Source: Pseudomonas sp. (GTDB lineage: Bacteria > Pseudomonadota > Gammaproteobacteria > Pseudomonadales > Pseudomonadaceae). Taken from it: a DNA stretch of 64,000 nucleotides. Made by a program: the position numbers and the translations under genes. The stretch lies in assembly GCF_017744435.1 (NCBI RefSeq), contig NZ_JAGIBG010000004.1, forward strand, positions 126,327-190,326, given 5' to 3'. The notes beneath the pieces are model-generated. The model searched no databases and had not been told where the DNA came from. It saw only the letters and a program-made list of their open reading frames with translations. This document shows, one piece after another, positions 9,538 to 20,100 of the stretch; within the stretch, counting starts at the first letter, position 1; every line of letters starts with the position of its first letter.

Positions 9538-10008
9538 TCAGCCTCTACCAATCCCGGCAAATTTGCCCTGGGTATGCTCAGCCAGCACCGCTGCCGCCAA
9601 CTCGACCTCCAGCCCACGCCGTCCGGCGCTGACATGGATGGTTGCAAAATTCTGCGCCGAATCATCGATAAAGGTGCGCAGGCGCTTCTTCTGCCCCAAC
9701 GGGCTGATCCCGCCCACCAGATAGCCCGTCGCCCGCTGAGCCGCCGCCGGGTCGGCCATTTCGCACTTCTTCACCCCAGCCGCATGGGCCAGGGCCTTGA
9801 GGTCCAGCGTCCCCACCACCGGCACCACCGCCACCAGCAATTCGCCCTTCTCGCTGCTCGCCAGCAAGGTCTTGAACACCTGCTGCGGATCGAGCCCGAG
9901 TTTTTCCGCCGCCTCCAGCCCGTATGACGCCGACTTGGGGTCATGTTCATAGCTGTGTACGCGATGTTCGGCGCGGGCCTTTTTCAACAGGTCGAGTGCG
10001 GGGGTCAT
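9538..10008 (-). CDS. ybaK: Cys-tRNA(Pro) deacylase YbaK
   Basis: Trans-editing hydrolase that removes cysteine mischarged on tRNA(Pro). The 156-residue protein has the YbaK fold hallmarks: catalytic K46 in [24 protein letters not shown], and the substrate-loop motif [10 protein letters not shown]. It is convergent with the ABC ATPase and divergent from glpF, and probably a single-gene transcript. Confidence 0.92.
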   Translation of the reverse strand: MTPALDLLKKARAEHRVHSYEHDPKSASYGLEAAEKLGLDPQQVFKTLLASSEKGELLVAVVPVVGTLDLKALAHAAGVKKCEMADPAAAQRATGYLVGGISPLGQKKRLRTFIDDSAQNFATIHVSAGRRGLEVELAAAVLAEHTQGKFAGIGRG

Positions 10009-10176
10009 GCAGTGCTCCGGTCTGGGACAGGTCGCGGCTACTTTAGGGCAATTCCTGCATCCCAGCCAGCCAATGGCTGACGCAGCCCTCTACGACGGGC
10101 ATCAGCCTTTGAAACAGGCGACCAAAACGTGACTACCCGTTCACTTTCGACCTTTGACATCAGCGTTTCTTGTCTA

Positions 10177-10199
10177 TATTTTTTCGTTTCTGAATAAAT
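10177..10199 (+). promoter_or_regulatory. Candidate GlpR operator upstream of glpF
   Basis: An AT-rich element with the core TTTTTCGTTTCTGAATAA resembles the candidate operator before glpD (TTTTCGGAAACGAACAT). GlpR-family operators are AT-flanked TTCG/CGAA inverted repeats; the right arm here is imperfect. Confidence 0.4.
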
Positions 10200-10291
10200 G
10201 GTGCCCTTTTTAGGTGCGCTTCTTAACACCCGCCTGGGGTCAATGGGGATAGACACCAGGCTTTGCTGTCGAGCGCTTCGCGCCTCACAAC

Positions 10292-10299
10292 AAAAACAA
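10292..10299 (+). promoter_or_regulatory. Candidate Crc/Hfq site (CA motif) in glpF leader
   Basis: AAAAACAA exactly matches the AANAAYAA catabolite-activity motif of Pseudomonas and lies directly before the GAGG ribosome-binding site. This suggests Hfq/Crc translational repression of glycerol uptake while preferred carbon sources last. Confidence 0.55.
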
Positions 10300-10310
10300 C
10301 GAGGTCATAC

Positions 10311-11162
10311 ATGACGACTGCTCTACGCGAACCCACGCTGTCCAGCCAATGCCTGGCCGAGTTCCTCGGCACCGCCTTGCTGATCTTCTTCGGTACCGGT
10401 TGTGTCGCCGCGCTCAAGGTTGCCGGCGCCAGCTTCGGGTTATGGGAAATCAGCATCATCTGGGGTGTCGGCGTGAGCATGGCGATCTACCTCACCGCCG
10501 GCATTTCCGGCGCGCACCTGAACCCGGCCGTGAGCATCGCACTCACCCTGTTCGCCGGCTTCGACAAGCGAAAGCTGCCGTTCTACGCGCTTGCCCAGGT
10601 CTGCGGTGCATTCTGCGGCGCCGCACTCGTTTACACGCTCTACAGCAACCTGTTCTTCGATTTCGAACAGGCCCACGCCATGCTGCGTGGCAGCACCGAA
10701 AGCCTGGAACTGGCCTCGGTATTCTCGACGTATCCGCACCCGTCACTGTCCACTGGCCAGGCGTTCCTGGTCGAAGTGGTGATCACCGCAATCCTGATGG
10801 CCGTGATCATGGCCCTGACCGATGACAACAATGGCCTGCCGCGCGGCGCCATGGCCCCGCTGCTGATCGGCCTGCTGATCGCCGTGATTGGCAGTGCCAT
10901 GGGCCCGCTGACCGGTTTTGCGATGAACCCGGCCCGCGATTTCGGCCCCAAATTGATGACCTTCCTGGCTGGCTGGGGCGAAATCGCCTTCACTGGCGGT
11001 CGGGATATTCCGTATTTCCTGGTTCCGGTGCTCGCACCGATCCTCGGCGCTTGCCTGGGGGCTGCGACCTATCGCGGCCTGATCGCCCGCAACCTGCCGA
11101 CGGCGCAAAGCGCAAGCGCCGAGACAACCGACAATCGCCAGGGCGATACTCAAGCCAACTGA
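10311..11162 (+). CDS. glpF: Glycerol uptake facilitator (aquaglyceroporin)
   Basis: Inner-membrane MIP channel for facilitated glycerol diffusion, 283 residues. The two half-helix signatures are present: HLNPAVS in the first half and GFAMNPARDFGP in the second, where D after NPAR is the aquaglyceroporin mark. Six membrane helices are visible. The ATG at 10311 is preceded by GAGG. It begins the glpFK unit; glpK starts 42 bases after its stop and traps glycerol by phosphorylation. Confidence 0.95.
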   Translation: MTTALREPTLSSQCLAEFLGTALLIFFGTGCVAALKVAGASFGLWEISIIWGVGVSMAIYLTAGISGAHLNPAVSIALTLFAGFDKRKLPFYALAQVCGAFCGAALVYTLYSNLFFDFEQAHAMLRGSTESLELASVFSTYPHPSLSTGQAFLVEVVITAILMAVIMALTDDNNGLPRGAMAPLLIGLLIAVIGSAMGPLTGFAMNPARDFGPKLMTFLAGWGEIAFTGGRDIPYFLVPVLAPILGACLGAATYRGLIARNLPTAQSASAETTDNRQGDTQAN

Positions 11163-11176
11163 TGCTGACGCCCTGA

Positions 11177-12703
<1,527 letters not shown>

Positions 12704-12726
12704 CACCACATGCGTGCTGACGCGGT

Positions 12727-12861
12727 CCCTGTGGGAGCGGCCTTGCGTCGCGAAAGGGCCGCAACGCGGCCCCACAGTTTCAGCGCAGACGCACAAACTT
12801 GCCGGGGCTGCTTTGCAGCCCTTTCCGACCGGTCCGGCGCCCCGGCAAGGCCGTTCCCACA
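12727..12861. repeat. REP-like inverted repeat between glpK and glpR
   Basis: CCTGTGGGAGCGGCC on the left and its approximate reverse complement GGCCGTTCCCACA on the right enclose two smaller GC hairpins (AGGGCCGCAACGCGGCCC and GGGGCTGCTTTGCAGCCC). It resembles degenerate P. putida REP pairs. Confidence 0.7.
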
Positions 12862-12955
12862 ATGACCGCGCGCTAATGCGCCATCGTCTACTGGCCGTAG
12901 TCCCCTTCCTACGGCATCATTGCAGAATTTGTCCGGCAGCCCCAAAGGACCGCCC

Positions 12956-13711
12956 ATGAATCTGCCCCCACGCCAACAACAAATCCTCGAACTGGTGCGC
13001 GACCGCGGCTACGTCAGTATCGAAGAAATGGCGCAGCTGTTCGTCGTCACACCGCAAACCATCCGCCGCGACATCAACCAGCTGGCCGAGCTCAACCTGC
13101 TACGCCGCTACCACGGCGGTGCTGCCTATGATTCGAGCATCGAAAACACCGCCTATGCCATGCGCGCCGATCAGATGCGCGACGAAAAGCAGCGCATCGC
13201 CGAAGCCGTGGCGCAGCAGATCCCCGACCATGCCTCGCTATTCATCAACATCGGCACCACCACCGAATCGATTGCCCGGGCATTGCTCAACCACAACCAC
13301 CTGAAAGTCATCACCAACAACCTGCATGTGGCTGCCATTCTGGCCGCCAAGGATGACTTCGAGGTTTTGGTAGCCGGTGGCACGGTACGTCGTGATGGCG
13401 GCGTGGTCGGCCAGGCCAGCGTCGACTTCATCAACCAGTTCAAGGTCGATTTCGCCCTGGTTGGCATCAGCGGCATCGATGAAGACGGCAGCCTGCTCGA
13501 TTTCGATTATCAGGAAGTGCGGGTTTCCCAGGCGATCATCGCCAATGCTCGCCAGGTGGTACTCGCCGCCGACTCCAGCAAGTTCGGGCGCAACGCGATG
13601 GTGCGCCTCGGCTCGATCAGCCTGGTCGATTGCCTGGTGACCGACCAGGCACCTACCCCAGCCCTCACCCAATTGCTGAACCAGTACAAGATCCGCCTCG
13701 AAGTGGTCTGA
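12956..13711 (+). CDS. glpR: Glycerol-3-phosphate regulon repressor GlpR (DeoR family)
   Basis: DeoR-family repressor of glycerol genes, released by glycerol 3-phosphate. The 251-residue protein has an N-terminal winged helix ([37 protein letters not shown]) and a phosphosugar-sensing C-terminal domain ([19 protein letters not shown]-like strand [12 protein letters not shown]). I start at ATG 12956, the family N-terminus. It sits between glpK and glpD, its likely targets. Confidence 0.95.
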   Translation: MNLPPRQQQILELVRDRGYVSIEEMAQLFVVTPQTIRRDINQLAELNLLRRYHGGAAYDSSIENTAYAMRADQMRDEKQRIAEAVAQQIPDHASLFINIGTTTESIARALLNHNHLKVITNNLHVAAILAAKDDFEVLVAGGTVRRDGGVVGQASVDFINQFKVDFALVGISGIDEDGSLLDFDYQEVRVSQAIIANARQVVLAADSSKFGRNAMVRLGSISLVDCLVTDQAPTPALTQLLNQYKIRLEVV

Positions 13712-13717
13712 CCCCAC

Positions 13718-13745
13718 GACGGGCCGTCGGCAGGCCCGTCATTTT
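13718..13745 (+). terminator. Terminator after glpR
   Basis: GACGGGCC-GTCGGCA-GGCCCGTC followed by ATTTT, immediately after the glpR stop. Confidence 0.75.
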
Positions 13746-13823
13746 CGTAAATGTTCACTTTATTGTCATCTGATCAGTTTTTTCTATAAAGACTGACTGG
13801 CGACCGGCTTTCTGTTGCGCTAG

Positions 13824-13862
13824 TATTTTCGGAAACGAACATTGATGTTCATATTCGATGTA
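13824..13862 (+). promoter_or_regulatory. Tandem candidate GlpR operators before glpD
   Basis: TATTTTCGGAAACGAACATT is a TTCG/CGAA inverted repeat fitting the GlpR operator pattern. A second, degenerate copy (ATGTTCATATTCGATG) starts two bases later. Both lie just upstream of the AGGAGG ribosome-binding site of glpD. Confidence 0.55.
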
Positions 13863-13885
13863 AACAGCCTCAGGAGGCCTTGTCC

Positions 13886-15424
13886 GTGTCCCAGCCCGTC
13901 TCGCCCCAGCCCCCAGTCGCCGACTGCTACGACCTCGCCGTGATCGGCGGTGGCATCAATGGTGTGGGCATCGCTGCAGACGCCGCCGGGCGTGGCCTCA
14001 AGGTATTTCTCTGCGAAAAGGACGACCTGGCACAACACACCTCGTCGGCCAGCAGCAAGCTGATTCATGGCGGCCTGCGCTACCTGGAGCATTACGAGTT
14101 CCGTCTGGTCCGTGAAGCGCTGGCCGAGCGCGAAGTCCTGCTGGCAAAGGCCCCTCACATCGTCAAGCCAATGCGCTTCGTGCTGCCGCACCGCCCGCAC
14201 CTGCGCCCGACCTGGATGATCCGTGCCGGTCTGTTCCTTTACGATCACCTCGGCAAGCGCAAGCGCCTGGGCGCCTCGCGCAGCCTGCGCTTCGGCCCGG
14301 GCTACCCGCTCAAGCCGGCGATCACCCGCGGTTTCGAATACGCCGACTGCGCGGTGGACGATGCTCGCCTGGTGGTGCTCAACGCCATGAGCGCCCGCGA
14401 AAACGGCGCGCACATCCACACCCACACCCGCTGCCTGCGCGCCGAACGCGTGGACGGCCTGTGGCAGGTTGAACTGCAGCATGCCGATGGCAGTGTGCAG
14501 AGCATTCGCGCGCGCGCCCTGGTGAATGCCGCCGGCCCTTGGGTGGCCAGCTTCATCAAGGATGACCTCAAGCTCGAGGCGCCTTACGGCATCCGCCTGA
14601 TCCAGGGCAGCCACCTTATCGTGCCGCGTCTGTACGAGGGCGAACACGCCTACATCCTGCAGAACGAAGACCAGCGCATCGTCTTCTGCATTCCGTATCT
14701 GGACCGCTTCACCCTGATCGGCACCACCGACCGCGAGTACAGCGGCGACCCGGCCAAGGTGGCGATCACCGAACAGGAAACCGACTACCTGCTGAAGGTG
14801 GTCAACGAGCACTTCAATCACCAGATCAGCCGCAGCGACATCCTGCACACCTATTCGGGCGTGCGCCCACTGTGCAACGACGAATCGGACAACCCGTCGG
14901 CGGTGACCCGCGACTACACCCTGGCGTTGTCGGCCAGTGAAAACCAGGCACCGCTGCTGTCGGTTTTCGGCGGCAAGTTGACCACCTACCGCAAGCTGGC
15001 GGAATCGGCCATGGGTGAACTCAAGCCATTCTTCCCCCAGATGCGCGGCAGCTGGACAGCCACGGCACCGCTGCCGGGCGGCGAGAACATGACCACCGCC
15101 CAGGCTTTGAGCGACGCCATTCTGGCGCGCTGCGGCTGGCTGCCGGTGGACATAGCCAAGCGTTGGGCATCTACCTACGGCAGCCGTGTGTGGCGGTTGC
15201 TGGATGGCGTACACGGGCCTGAAGATCTCGGCCAGTCGATGGGTGGGGGCTTGTTCAGCCGTGAAGTGGACTACCTGAGCGATGAGGAATGGGCGCACGA
15301 TGCCGACGACATCCTCTGGCGCCGGACCAAGCTGGGCCTGTTCACCAGCACCAGCGAACAACAAGCGCTGCGCAATTACCTTGCACAAGCACAACTGAAG
15401 CAGGCGGCGATCCGCGCCGCCTGA
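13886..15424 (+). CDS. glpD: Glycerol-3-phosphate dehydrogenase, aerobic (FAD)
   Basis: Peripheral inner-membrane flavoenzyme oxidising sn-glycerol 3-phosphate to dihydroxyacetone phosphate and passing electrons to ubiquinone. The 512-residue protein has an N-terminal FAD-binding GGGINGVGIAADAAGRG, then KLIHGGLRYLE, and the conserved GGKLTTYRKLAE. The GTG at 13886 is chosen because AGGAGG lies eight bases upstream; a TTG at 13880 is only two bases from it. It completes the glycerol pathway begun by glpF and glpK. Confidence 0.96.
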   Translation: MSQPVSPQPPVADCYDLAVIGGGINGVGIAADAAGRGLKVFLCEKDDLAQHTSSASSKLIHGGLRYLEHYEFRLVREALAEREVLLAKAPHIVKPMRFVLPHRPHLRPTWMIRAGLFLYDHLGKRKRLGASRSLRFGPGYPLKPAITRGFEYADCAVDDARLVVLNAMSARENGAHIHTHTRCLRAERVDGLWQVELQHADGSVQSIRARALVNAAGPWVASFIKDDLKLEAPYGIRLIQGSHLIVPRLYEGEHAYILQNEDQRIVFCIPYLDRFTLIGTTDREYSGDPAKVAITEQETDYLLKVVNEHFNHQISRSDILHTYSGVRPLCNDESDNPSAVTRDYTLALSASENQAPLLSVFGGKLTTYRKLAESAMGELKPFFPQMRGSWTATAPLPGGENMTTAQALSDAILARCGWLPVDIAKRWASTYGSRVWRLLDGVHGPEDLGQSMGGGLFSREVDYLSDEEWAHDADDILWRRTKLGLFTSTSEQQALRNYLAQAQLKQAAIRAA

Positions 15425-15438
15425 CATCAAGCCGCACA

Positions 15439-15461
15439 GGGCAGCGCTTCGGGCGCTGCCC
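15439..15461. terminator. Hairpin between glpD and the convergent toxin gene
   Basis: GGGCAGCGC-TTCGG-GCGCTGCCC is a perfect stem with a UUCG-type loop but no T run. It lies between two converging stops. Confidence 0.6.
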
Positions 15462-15490
15462 ACGTTCACCTGAACCCAGGCAGGCGCCAC

Positions 15491-18400
15491 TCAGGCCTGG
15501 GCGTTCAAGCGTTGCTGCAACTGCGAAGCCAGTGTGCGATAACACTCACGTTCGGCATCTTCATGTTCCTTGCGCAGTGCGTTCCCACGTTGGAGGTATT
15601 GCCACTCATTGATACGCTCGGCATTCACGTCGGCCAGGTTCTTTTCCTCTTGCTCCAGGAAAGACTCGGTTAGTTCATCGAATCGTTCTGGATAATGGTC
15701 ACGCGCATACGTCTGCCAAAACGGTCGATCCGCCAGCGAGTCGATCAGCCGCTGCGGGGTTTCTCTCGAAAGCACTCGCCCTTCGACGCCGATCAGATCC
15801 CGATTGCTTACATTGGCGAACATCGGGTAATGCATTTGGTCAGCCTCGATCGGCAAGCCAAGTGAATGCATCAGCCGGGTCCGAAAAAACAGCCGAACCT
15901 CGATATCGTCAACTTCGTTTCCGCTCTCGCGCGCATCTTTGATATGCAATGCAGCAGCATTGTCGACCTCGTCCAGACGAAAATAGGCGCGCCCCAACCT
16001 CCACAGCTCACCCTCGAGTTGCCTGCCGCCTAAGCCACCAAGAGCACGTTCCGCCTGTACTGCCACCTCCAGCTCATTCAGGATGTAAAGCAAACGGTCA
16101 TCACAGGTAGCAGCTCCGCCAGCTACCTCGAACATTCGTACGCGCAACGGCTCATGCTGCTCGCAAAACTTCAGAATGCTCCAGATACGTCGGCGGTAGT
16201 GCTCAGGGTATCGCAAGAAATCCCGGCCATCGGTGAAGTCCGCCAGAAAACGAAACAGGTCGCTCGACCCCTGCTCGGCGCGCAGGGCCTCCCATGTCGC
16301 GGCGTAACGCTCTCGCTGCGTCCCTTGCTGTGGCCCCAGCCAGTCGGAAAGCACCCGCTCATTGACCGCCTGATGCCGGTAGGCTGCGCTTCTGCGCCCC
16401 TCGCCCGCAGCCACCTCATCCACCAGTCTCCGGCTGGCCGTATCCAGCGGGTTGTCATGCAACGCGGTTCGCTGCAGCCGGTCTCGCAGCAGGCGTATGT
16501 CCTGGCGTAACTGGACGATCCTGTTCTCACGCAGGTCAAGATGGGCGCGTGGGGGGATCTGCATAGGCAACTCAGTCAGCTGTGTGTCACGCAGGTTCAC
16601 CCGCTGAAGATTACGCATGGCCATCAGCGACGGCGACTGAACCAGCGGGTTGCGGGCCAGATCCAGCGTATGCAGACGTTGCAGGGTAACCAGTCGAGCC
16701 TGATCCGCCGGGCTGATGGTCAGGCGATTGTCGCTGAGCCGCAGCTCCCGCAATTGCGTCAGGCGCTCGATACCTGGCGGGATGGCCTCAAGCCTGTTAC
16801 CCCGCAGATCAAGCGACAGCAGATTGGGAAAGCGCGCCAGGAAGTCTTGTGACAATTCGGTCAGGCCCATATCGGTCAGACGCATCCTGCGCACGTGGCC
16901 AAAATCCAGCGCTTGCGGTAGATCAGGCAAGCGCCCCACGCGCTGGCCACTGATGTCCAGCACATAGTCCCCGGCATCGTTGGTAATCTTGCGGCGCCAG
17001 CTCCTGCGCAACGCTCGTGCAACACGATGGCGCCGCCACACGTCCCGCGGGCCCTCAGCCTGCCCACGCCAGCTGCGCAATGCACTACGCAGATTGTTCA
17101 GGTGAGCGTCCAGGTCGATGTAGTGCTCCCATAAGCCGACATTACGCCCCATGACACCTTCCAGATAGGCATTCAACTGCTCATCGTTCAGTGTCGGGAA
17201 AATGCGATGGATACCACACCTGATAGCCCGCCGACTGCTGCCTGCGCCTCCACTGAGCGAGTAGCCCAGGCGTCCATCCCCGAAACGTCGGGGCGGCCGC
17301 AGCCTGTTATCGGCCGCAGCCAAGCCTATGATTTCACCCGCAGCCTCTCGATCAGCGGACGCAGCCCCTACCAAACGTTCGCGCAAGGCCTGCGGGGAGA
17401 GTTCCCTGCCCGGCAGCAGTAGCAACTGCTGATCAGCATCCAACGTAAGTTTCAGCGCCTCCAGCAACTCCAGCGTCTGATCTGACGCGCCAATCGTGTA
17501 ATGCTGCTGATGCTTGACGATCGTGCGGACCTCGCCCGCCTCGGCCGCCCCGCTGCGCGCCAGTAACCGTCCATCCAACGCCCCGTCGCGCAACTCGACA
17601 GCTATCGACTCGGGCCAGGGTGCGAGCTTGTCAACCAAACCTATTGCCAGACGTTCAGTGTCGGCATTTGCCATCCGCGCCCATTGCAGGCCGACACAGG
17701 CCCGATCGAGGCGCTGGTCTCGCATGTACCAACGTGCTCGTTGCGCGAGGCTCAGCGGTACTCGCTGGTGCTTGTGCAAACTGTCGAACTGGACGTCGGT
17801 CAAATCATCGAGAATCTCCCGGCTTCCTCGCGCAGACAACCCGGGAAAGGTTTTGCGAACAAGCTGCTCTGTCTCATTCAGCGGTGGTTCCCGTCGGATC
17901 TGCTCCGTGTCCAGCGACTCGCCATACAACTCAGGCAGCTGTTCCCGTATCTGGTACAACTCCCAGACATCTGCAATCCGTGCAGGCGGGCCCATGTTCT
18001 CCAGGTGCAGTCGCCTGATGCTGGCCTGGTCGAAACCGGTGATTCGCAGCAGCTGCTCCGCGACGTCCTCAGGCATCTCGCCAAAACTGTGCTGCATGCG
18101 GCGCAGCAACGCGCTGCCCTGCCAACGTTGCCGATACTCCAGCTCGTGAAACTGCCCACCGGCGGGATTTTCATGGACCTCTGGAGCGAAGGCGTCTTCA
18201 CGCAGGGGGTGTTTCAAGCGAGTAATCCCTGAGGCACTGTCCTCGACGACACGGTAATAGGCGTTGTCGATGCTCAACAGCTCTTGCGCGTGACCAGCCG
18301 CTCCCGCACCTTGCACGCGATAGGCCGCCAGGTCACTGGCACACAAGCGTACTTGCCCAGAAGGCAGGCAAACCGGCGCAAGCTCATCAACGAACGCGTA

Positions 18401-19786
18401 GCGATCAAGCGTCTTGAGCACCACACTGCTGCCCTTCGCTATCAATGCGCCGAGAACGATGTTTTCCGCGACACCGAACAGGTGGTCCAGTGCGCCTTGC
18501 CTGTCACCCCGTTGCCAGTCCTGGTAACCCTCGTAGACCTCATTGACGATATCCAATGCTCCGACCACCAGCAGCACTTCGCCAACGACAGGCAGGAACA
18601 AGCCGGCAAGGTTGACAAGCCCCATACCCATGGACGTGTAAAAACTCAAACGCTCACGCCGGTCCTGTTCGTCTTCGTCAGCGGTAGGAACAGCCAGCAC
18701 GCGCGCATCATCGAACAACTTTGCGATATGCAGGGCTGCCAGGTGCTCGAAACACGGCGTATCAATAGGTAGGTTGCGCGCATCGAGTTCAGCGTCACCG
18801 CTGGCTGGCTTTCCAGCAACACGTTGCAGCAGAAGTTGATGAAAGCCGGAGCGGTCCCGCTCGCTGATAAATCGGAAGAAAAATGCCTGGTACGCGGGTT
18901 TTGCAAGCCGCTTGGCCAACTCGCTGTACAAGGCCTCCCAAGATGGGAAGGACGTCAACGCGCCATGAGGATCACCCGGGATCCACACCAGGACTTGCGA
19001 TCCGGGCATGGCGCTGATTTCAAAGGTAGCCACCCCCCGGATCTGTTTGCCCAGCAGATACAGCTGGCGAGCAACCGTCGTACCCGTCAGCGCCGGCACT
19101 ACCGGCCGCTTCGACATTATCGGCAGTAGATGCAGATAGCAGGCTTCATCCACAGTGCCTTGCATGGCGGCCATGCGTACGTCTACTTCGAACCGTGCCC
19201 GTACACTGTTTTCGAAAAGCCGTCGCACGCGCAAAGCAGCTGCACCCGCTGACTCGCCTGGAGCATCTTTGGGCTTGAGATGCTCCTCCAGCAGTTCCTG
19301 GTATCGCCGCCCAAGGTCAAGTTCACGGCACATGCCGGCAAACGCGGTAAAGCCGATTGGCAACTGTCTGCCCTGCTCATCGACCAGCTGGCCTTTGCGC
19401 CCAGTCACGGGCCGCGTGTCGGCGACATGATAGTTATGCAAGGCAGCTGCGAGCACTACTTGCTTCTCGTGGGACACTACATGCAAGGGGGACACTGTCA
19501 GCGAAACAGTGGGTAACAAGGTTTCCTGCCTGATTCGGACCCAGCACGTCCTTGCATCGATCTGCCTGACGCCACGATGGCTCAGGCTCGCGTGCAACAG
19601 TGGCAGTGCAAACTGATCGAGCGGTGTAACGTGCCGCATGACCTCATGCAGATGGTGCGTGGCATTGTCCTGCTCGCGAAGCGCGGCGTGCAGGGCCCGC
19701 AAGCGGTCAAGCGAGGCCTTGGTCAGCCAGTCGGGCAAACGGCCTTCGATGAACGTATCGATTGAAGCAGCGTGGAACAGGCTCAT
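15491..19786 (-). CDS. Large LRR protein with C-terminal NEL-type E3 ubiquitin ligase domain and N-terminal dermonecrotic-toxin-like region
   Basis: The predicted 1,431-residue product begins at the ATG at 19786 (GGGAG seven bases upstream). Residues 1 to about 900 resemble the DUF6543/dermonecrotic-toxin N-terminal region of pseudomonad toxins. Two hydrophobic stretches lie at about 383-412 (MGLVNLAGLFLPVVGEVLLV) and 431-456. At about 962-1,112 come some six leucine-rich repeats (LLSLDLRGNRLEAIP, LRELRLSDNRL, LHTLDLARNPL, HLDLRENRI). The rest is a NEL domain as in IpaH/SspH ligases: the catalytic motif C-x-D is present at C1228 (ATCDDRLL). There is no Sec signal. It probably transfers ubiquitin in eukaryotic hosts; target and secretion route are unknown. 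It stands alone between glpD and aatJ. Confidence 0.85.
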   Translation of the reverse strand: MSLFHAASIDTFIEGRLPDWLTKASLDRLRALHAALREQDNATHHLHEVMRHVTPLDQFALPLLHASLSHRGVRQIDARTCWVRIRQETLLPTVSLTVSPLHVVSHEKQVVLAAALHNYHVADTRPVTGRKGQLVDEQGRQLPIGFTAFAGMCRELDLGRRYQELLEEHLKPKDAPGESAGAAALRVRRLFENSVRARFEVDVRMAAMQGTVDEACYLHLLPIMSKRPVVPALTGTTVARQLYLLGKQIRGVATFEISAMPGSQVLVWIPGDPHGALTSFPSWEALYSELAKRLAKPAYQAFFFRFISERDRSGFHQLLLQRVAGKPASGDAELDARNLPIDTPCFEHLAALHIAKLFDDARVLAVPTADEDEQDRRERLSFYTSMGMGLVNLAGLFLPVVGEVLLVVGALDIVNEVYEGYQDWQRGDRQGALDHLFGVAENIVLGALIAKGSSVVLKTLDRYAFVDELAPVCLPSGQVRLCASDLAAYRVQGAGAAGHAQELLSIDNAYYRVVEDSASGITRLKHPLREDAFAPEVHENPAGGQFHELEYRQRWQGSALLRRMQHSFGEMPEDVAEQLLRITGFDQASIRRLHLENMGPPARIADVWELYQIREQLPELYGESLDTEQIRREPPLNETEQLVRKTFPGLSARGSREILDDLTDVQFDSLHKHQRVPLSLAQRARWYMRDQRLDRACVGLQWARMANADTERLAIGLVDKLAPWPESIAVELRDGALDGRLLARSGAAEAGEVRTIVKHQQHYTIGASDQTLELLEALKLTLDADQQLLLLPGRELSPQALRERLVGAASADREAAGEIIGLAAADNRLRPPRRFGDGRLGYSLSGGAGSSRRAIRCGIHRIFPTLNDEQLNAYLEGVMGRNVGLWEHYIDLDAHLNNLRSALRSWRGQAEGPRDVWRRHRVARALRRSWRRKITNDAGDYVLDISGQRVGRLPDLPQALDFGHVRRMRLTDMGLTELSQDFLARFPNLLSLDLRGNRLEAIPPGIERLTQLRELRLSDNRLTISPADQARLVTLQRLHTLDLARNPLVQSPSLMAMRNLQRVNLRDTQLTELPMQIPPRAHLDLRENRIVQLRQDIRLLRDRLQRTALHDNPLDTASRRLVDEVAAGEGRRSAAYRHQAVNERVLSDWLGPQQGTQRERYAATWEALRAEQGSSDLFRFLADFTDGRDFLRYPEHYRRRIWSILKFCEQHEPLRVRMFEVAGGAATCDDRLLYILNELEVAVQAERALGGLGGRQLEGELWRLGRAYFRLDEVDNAAALHIKDARESGNEVDDIEVRLFFRTRLMHSLGLPIEADQMHYPMFANVSNRDLIGVEGRVLSRETPQRLIDSLADRPFWQTYARDHYPERFDELTESFLEQEEKNLADVNAERINEWQYLQRGNALRKEHEDAERECYRTLASQLQQRLNAQA

Positions 19787-19887
19787 GCGACTCTCCCTTG
19801 TGGAAATCGCAAGATCACCATGCGCCGCGACACGTTCTGCGTTACTTATTGCTGATCCCGTCAATCAGCGTCCCGACTCGCCATTCG

Positions 19888-19901
19888 TTCGGATTTCCGC
19901 T
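19888..19901 (+). promoter_or_regulatory. Degenerate upstream AauR box
   Basis: TTCGGATTTCCGCT matches TTCGGNNNNCCGAA in eight of ten fixed positions. It begins 31 bases before the perfect box, about three helical turns, so both would lie on the same DNA face. Confidence 0.5.
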
Positions 19902-19918
19902 CGCGACAAATCGATTCA

Positions 19919-19932
19919 TTCGGAAAGCCGAA
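19919..19932 (+). promoter_or_regulatory. Perfect AauR box upstream of aatJ
   Basis: TTCGGAAAGCCGAA is an exact match to TTCGGNNNNCCGAA, the reported AauR recognition sequence in P. putida. It lies about 80 bases before the -24 element, a usual place for an NtrC-family enhancer site. Confidence 0.8.
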
Positions 19933-20009
19933 CACCAACTGTAGGGGCGTGCACGTCAAAAAAGCTTAATCCCCAGCGTTTTCGCGGCGTTATGATCAGT
20001 ACCAGAGCT

Positions 20010-20025
20010 TGGCACGACTCATGCT
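20010..20025 (+). promoter_or_regulatory. Sigma54 (-24/-12) promoter of aatJ
   Basis: TGGCACGACTCATGCT matches the sigma54 consensus TGGCACGNNNNTTGCW with one mismatch and correct GG-to-GC spacing. The start site would fall near 20036. It fits activation by the NtrC-type regulator AauR encoded downstream. Confidence 0.82.
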
Positions 20026-20100
20026 CTACACTTGGTAGCCGAATGCACTCGCTTCTTGCTGTATTCGTTGAACGAAAGAGTCCGCCAACGGCTCCATAAA

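Larger units (their letters stand above)
10009..10310. other. glpF-ybaK intergenic control region
   Basis: The 302-base gap between divergent ybaK and glpF contains a candidate GlpR operator and, next to the glpF ribosome-binding site, an A-rich Crc/Hfq-type motif. No gene is apparent. Confidence 0.55.

Noticed and set aside
13820..15490. 556-codon open frame antisense to glpD
   Set aside because: Shadow frame; glpD carries the FAD motif and a good ribosome-binding site.
15491..19864. 26-residue longer toxin start at 19,864
   Set aside because: The ATG at 19786 has GGGAG at proper spacing; the longer start has no ribosome-binding site.
19787..19920. hrp box for the toxin gene
   Set aside because: The minus strand has no GGAACC followed at 15-16 bases by CCACNNA, so type III regulon membership has no promoter support.
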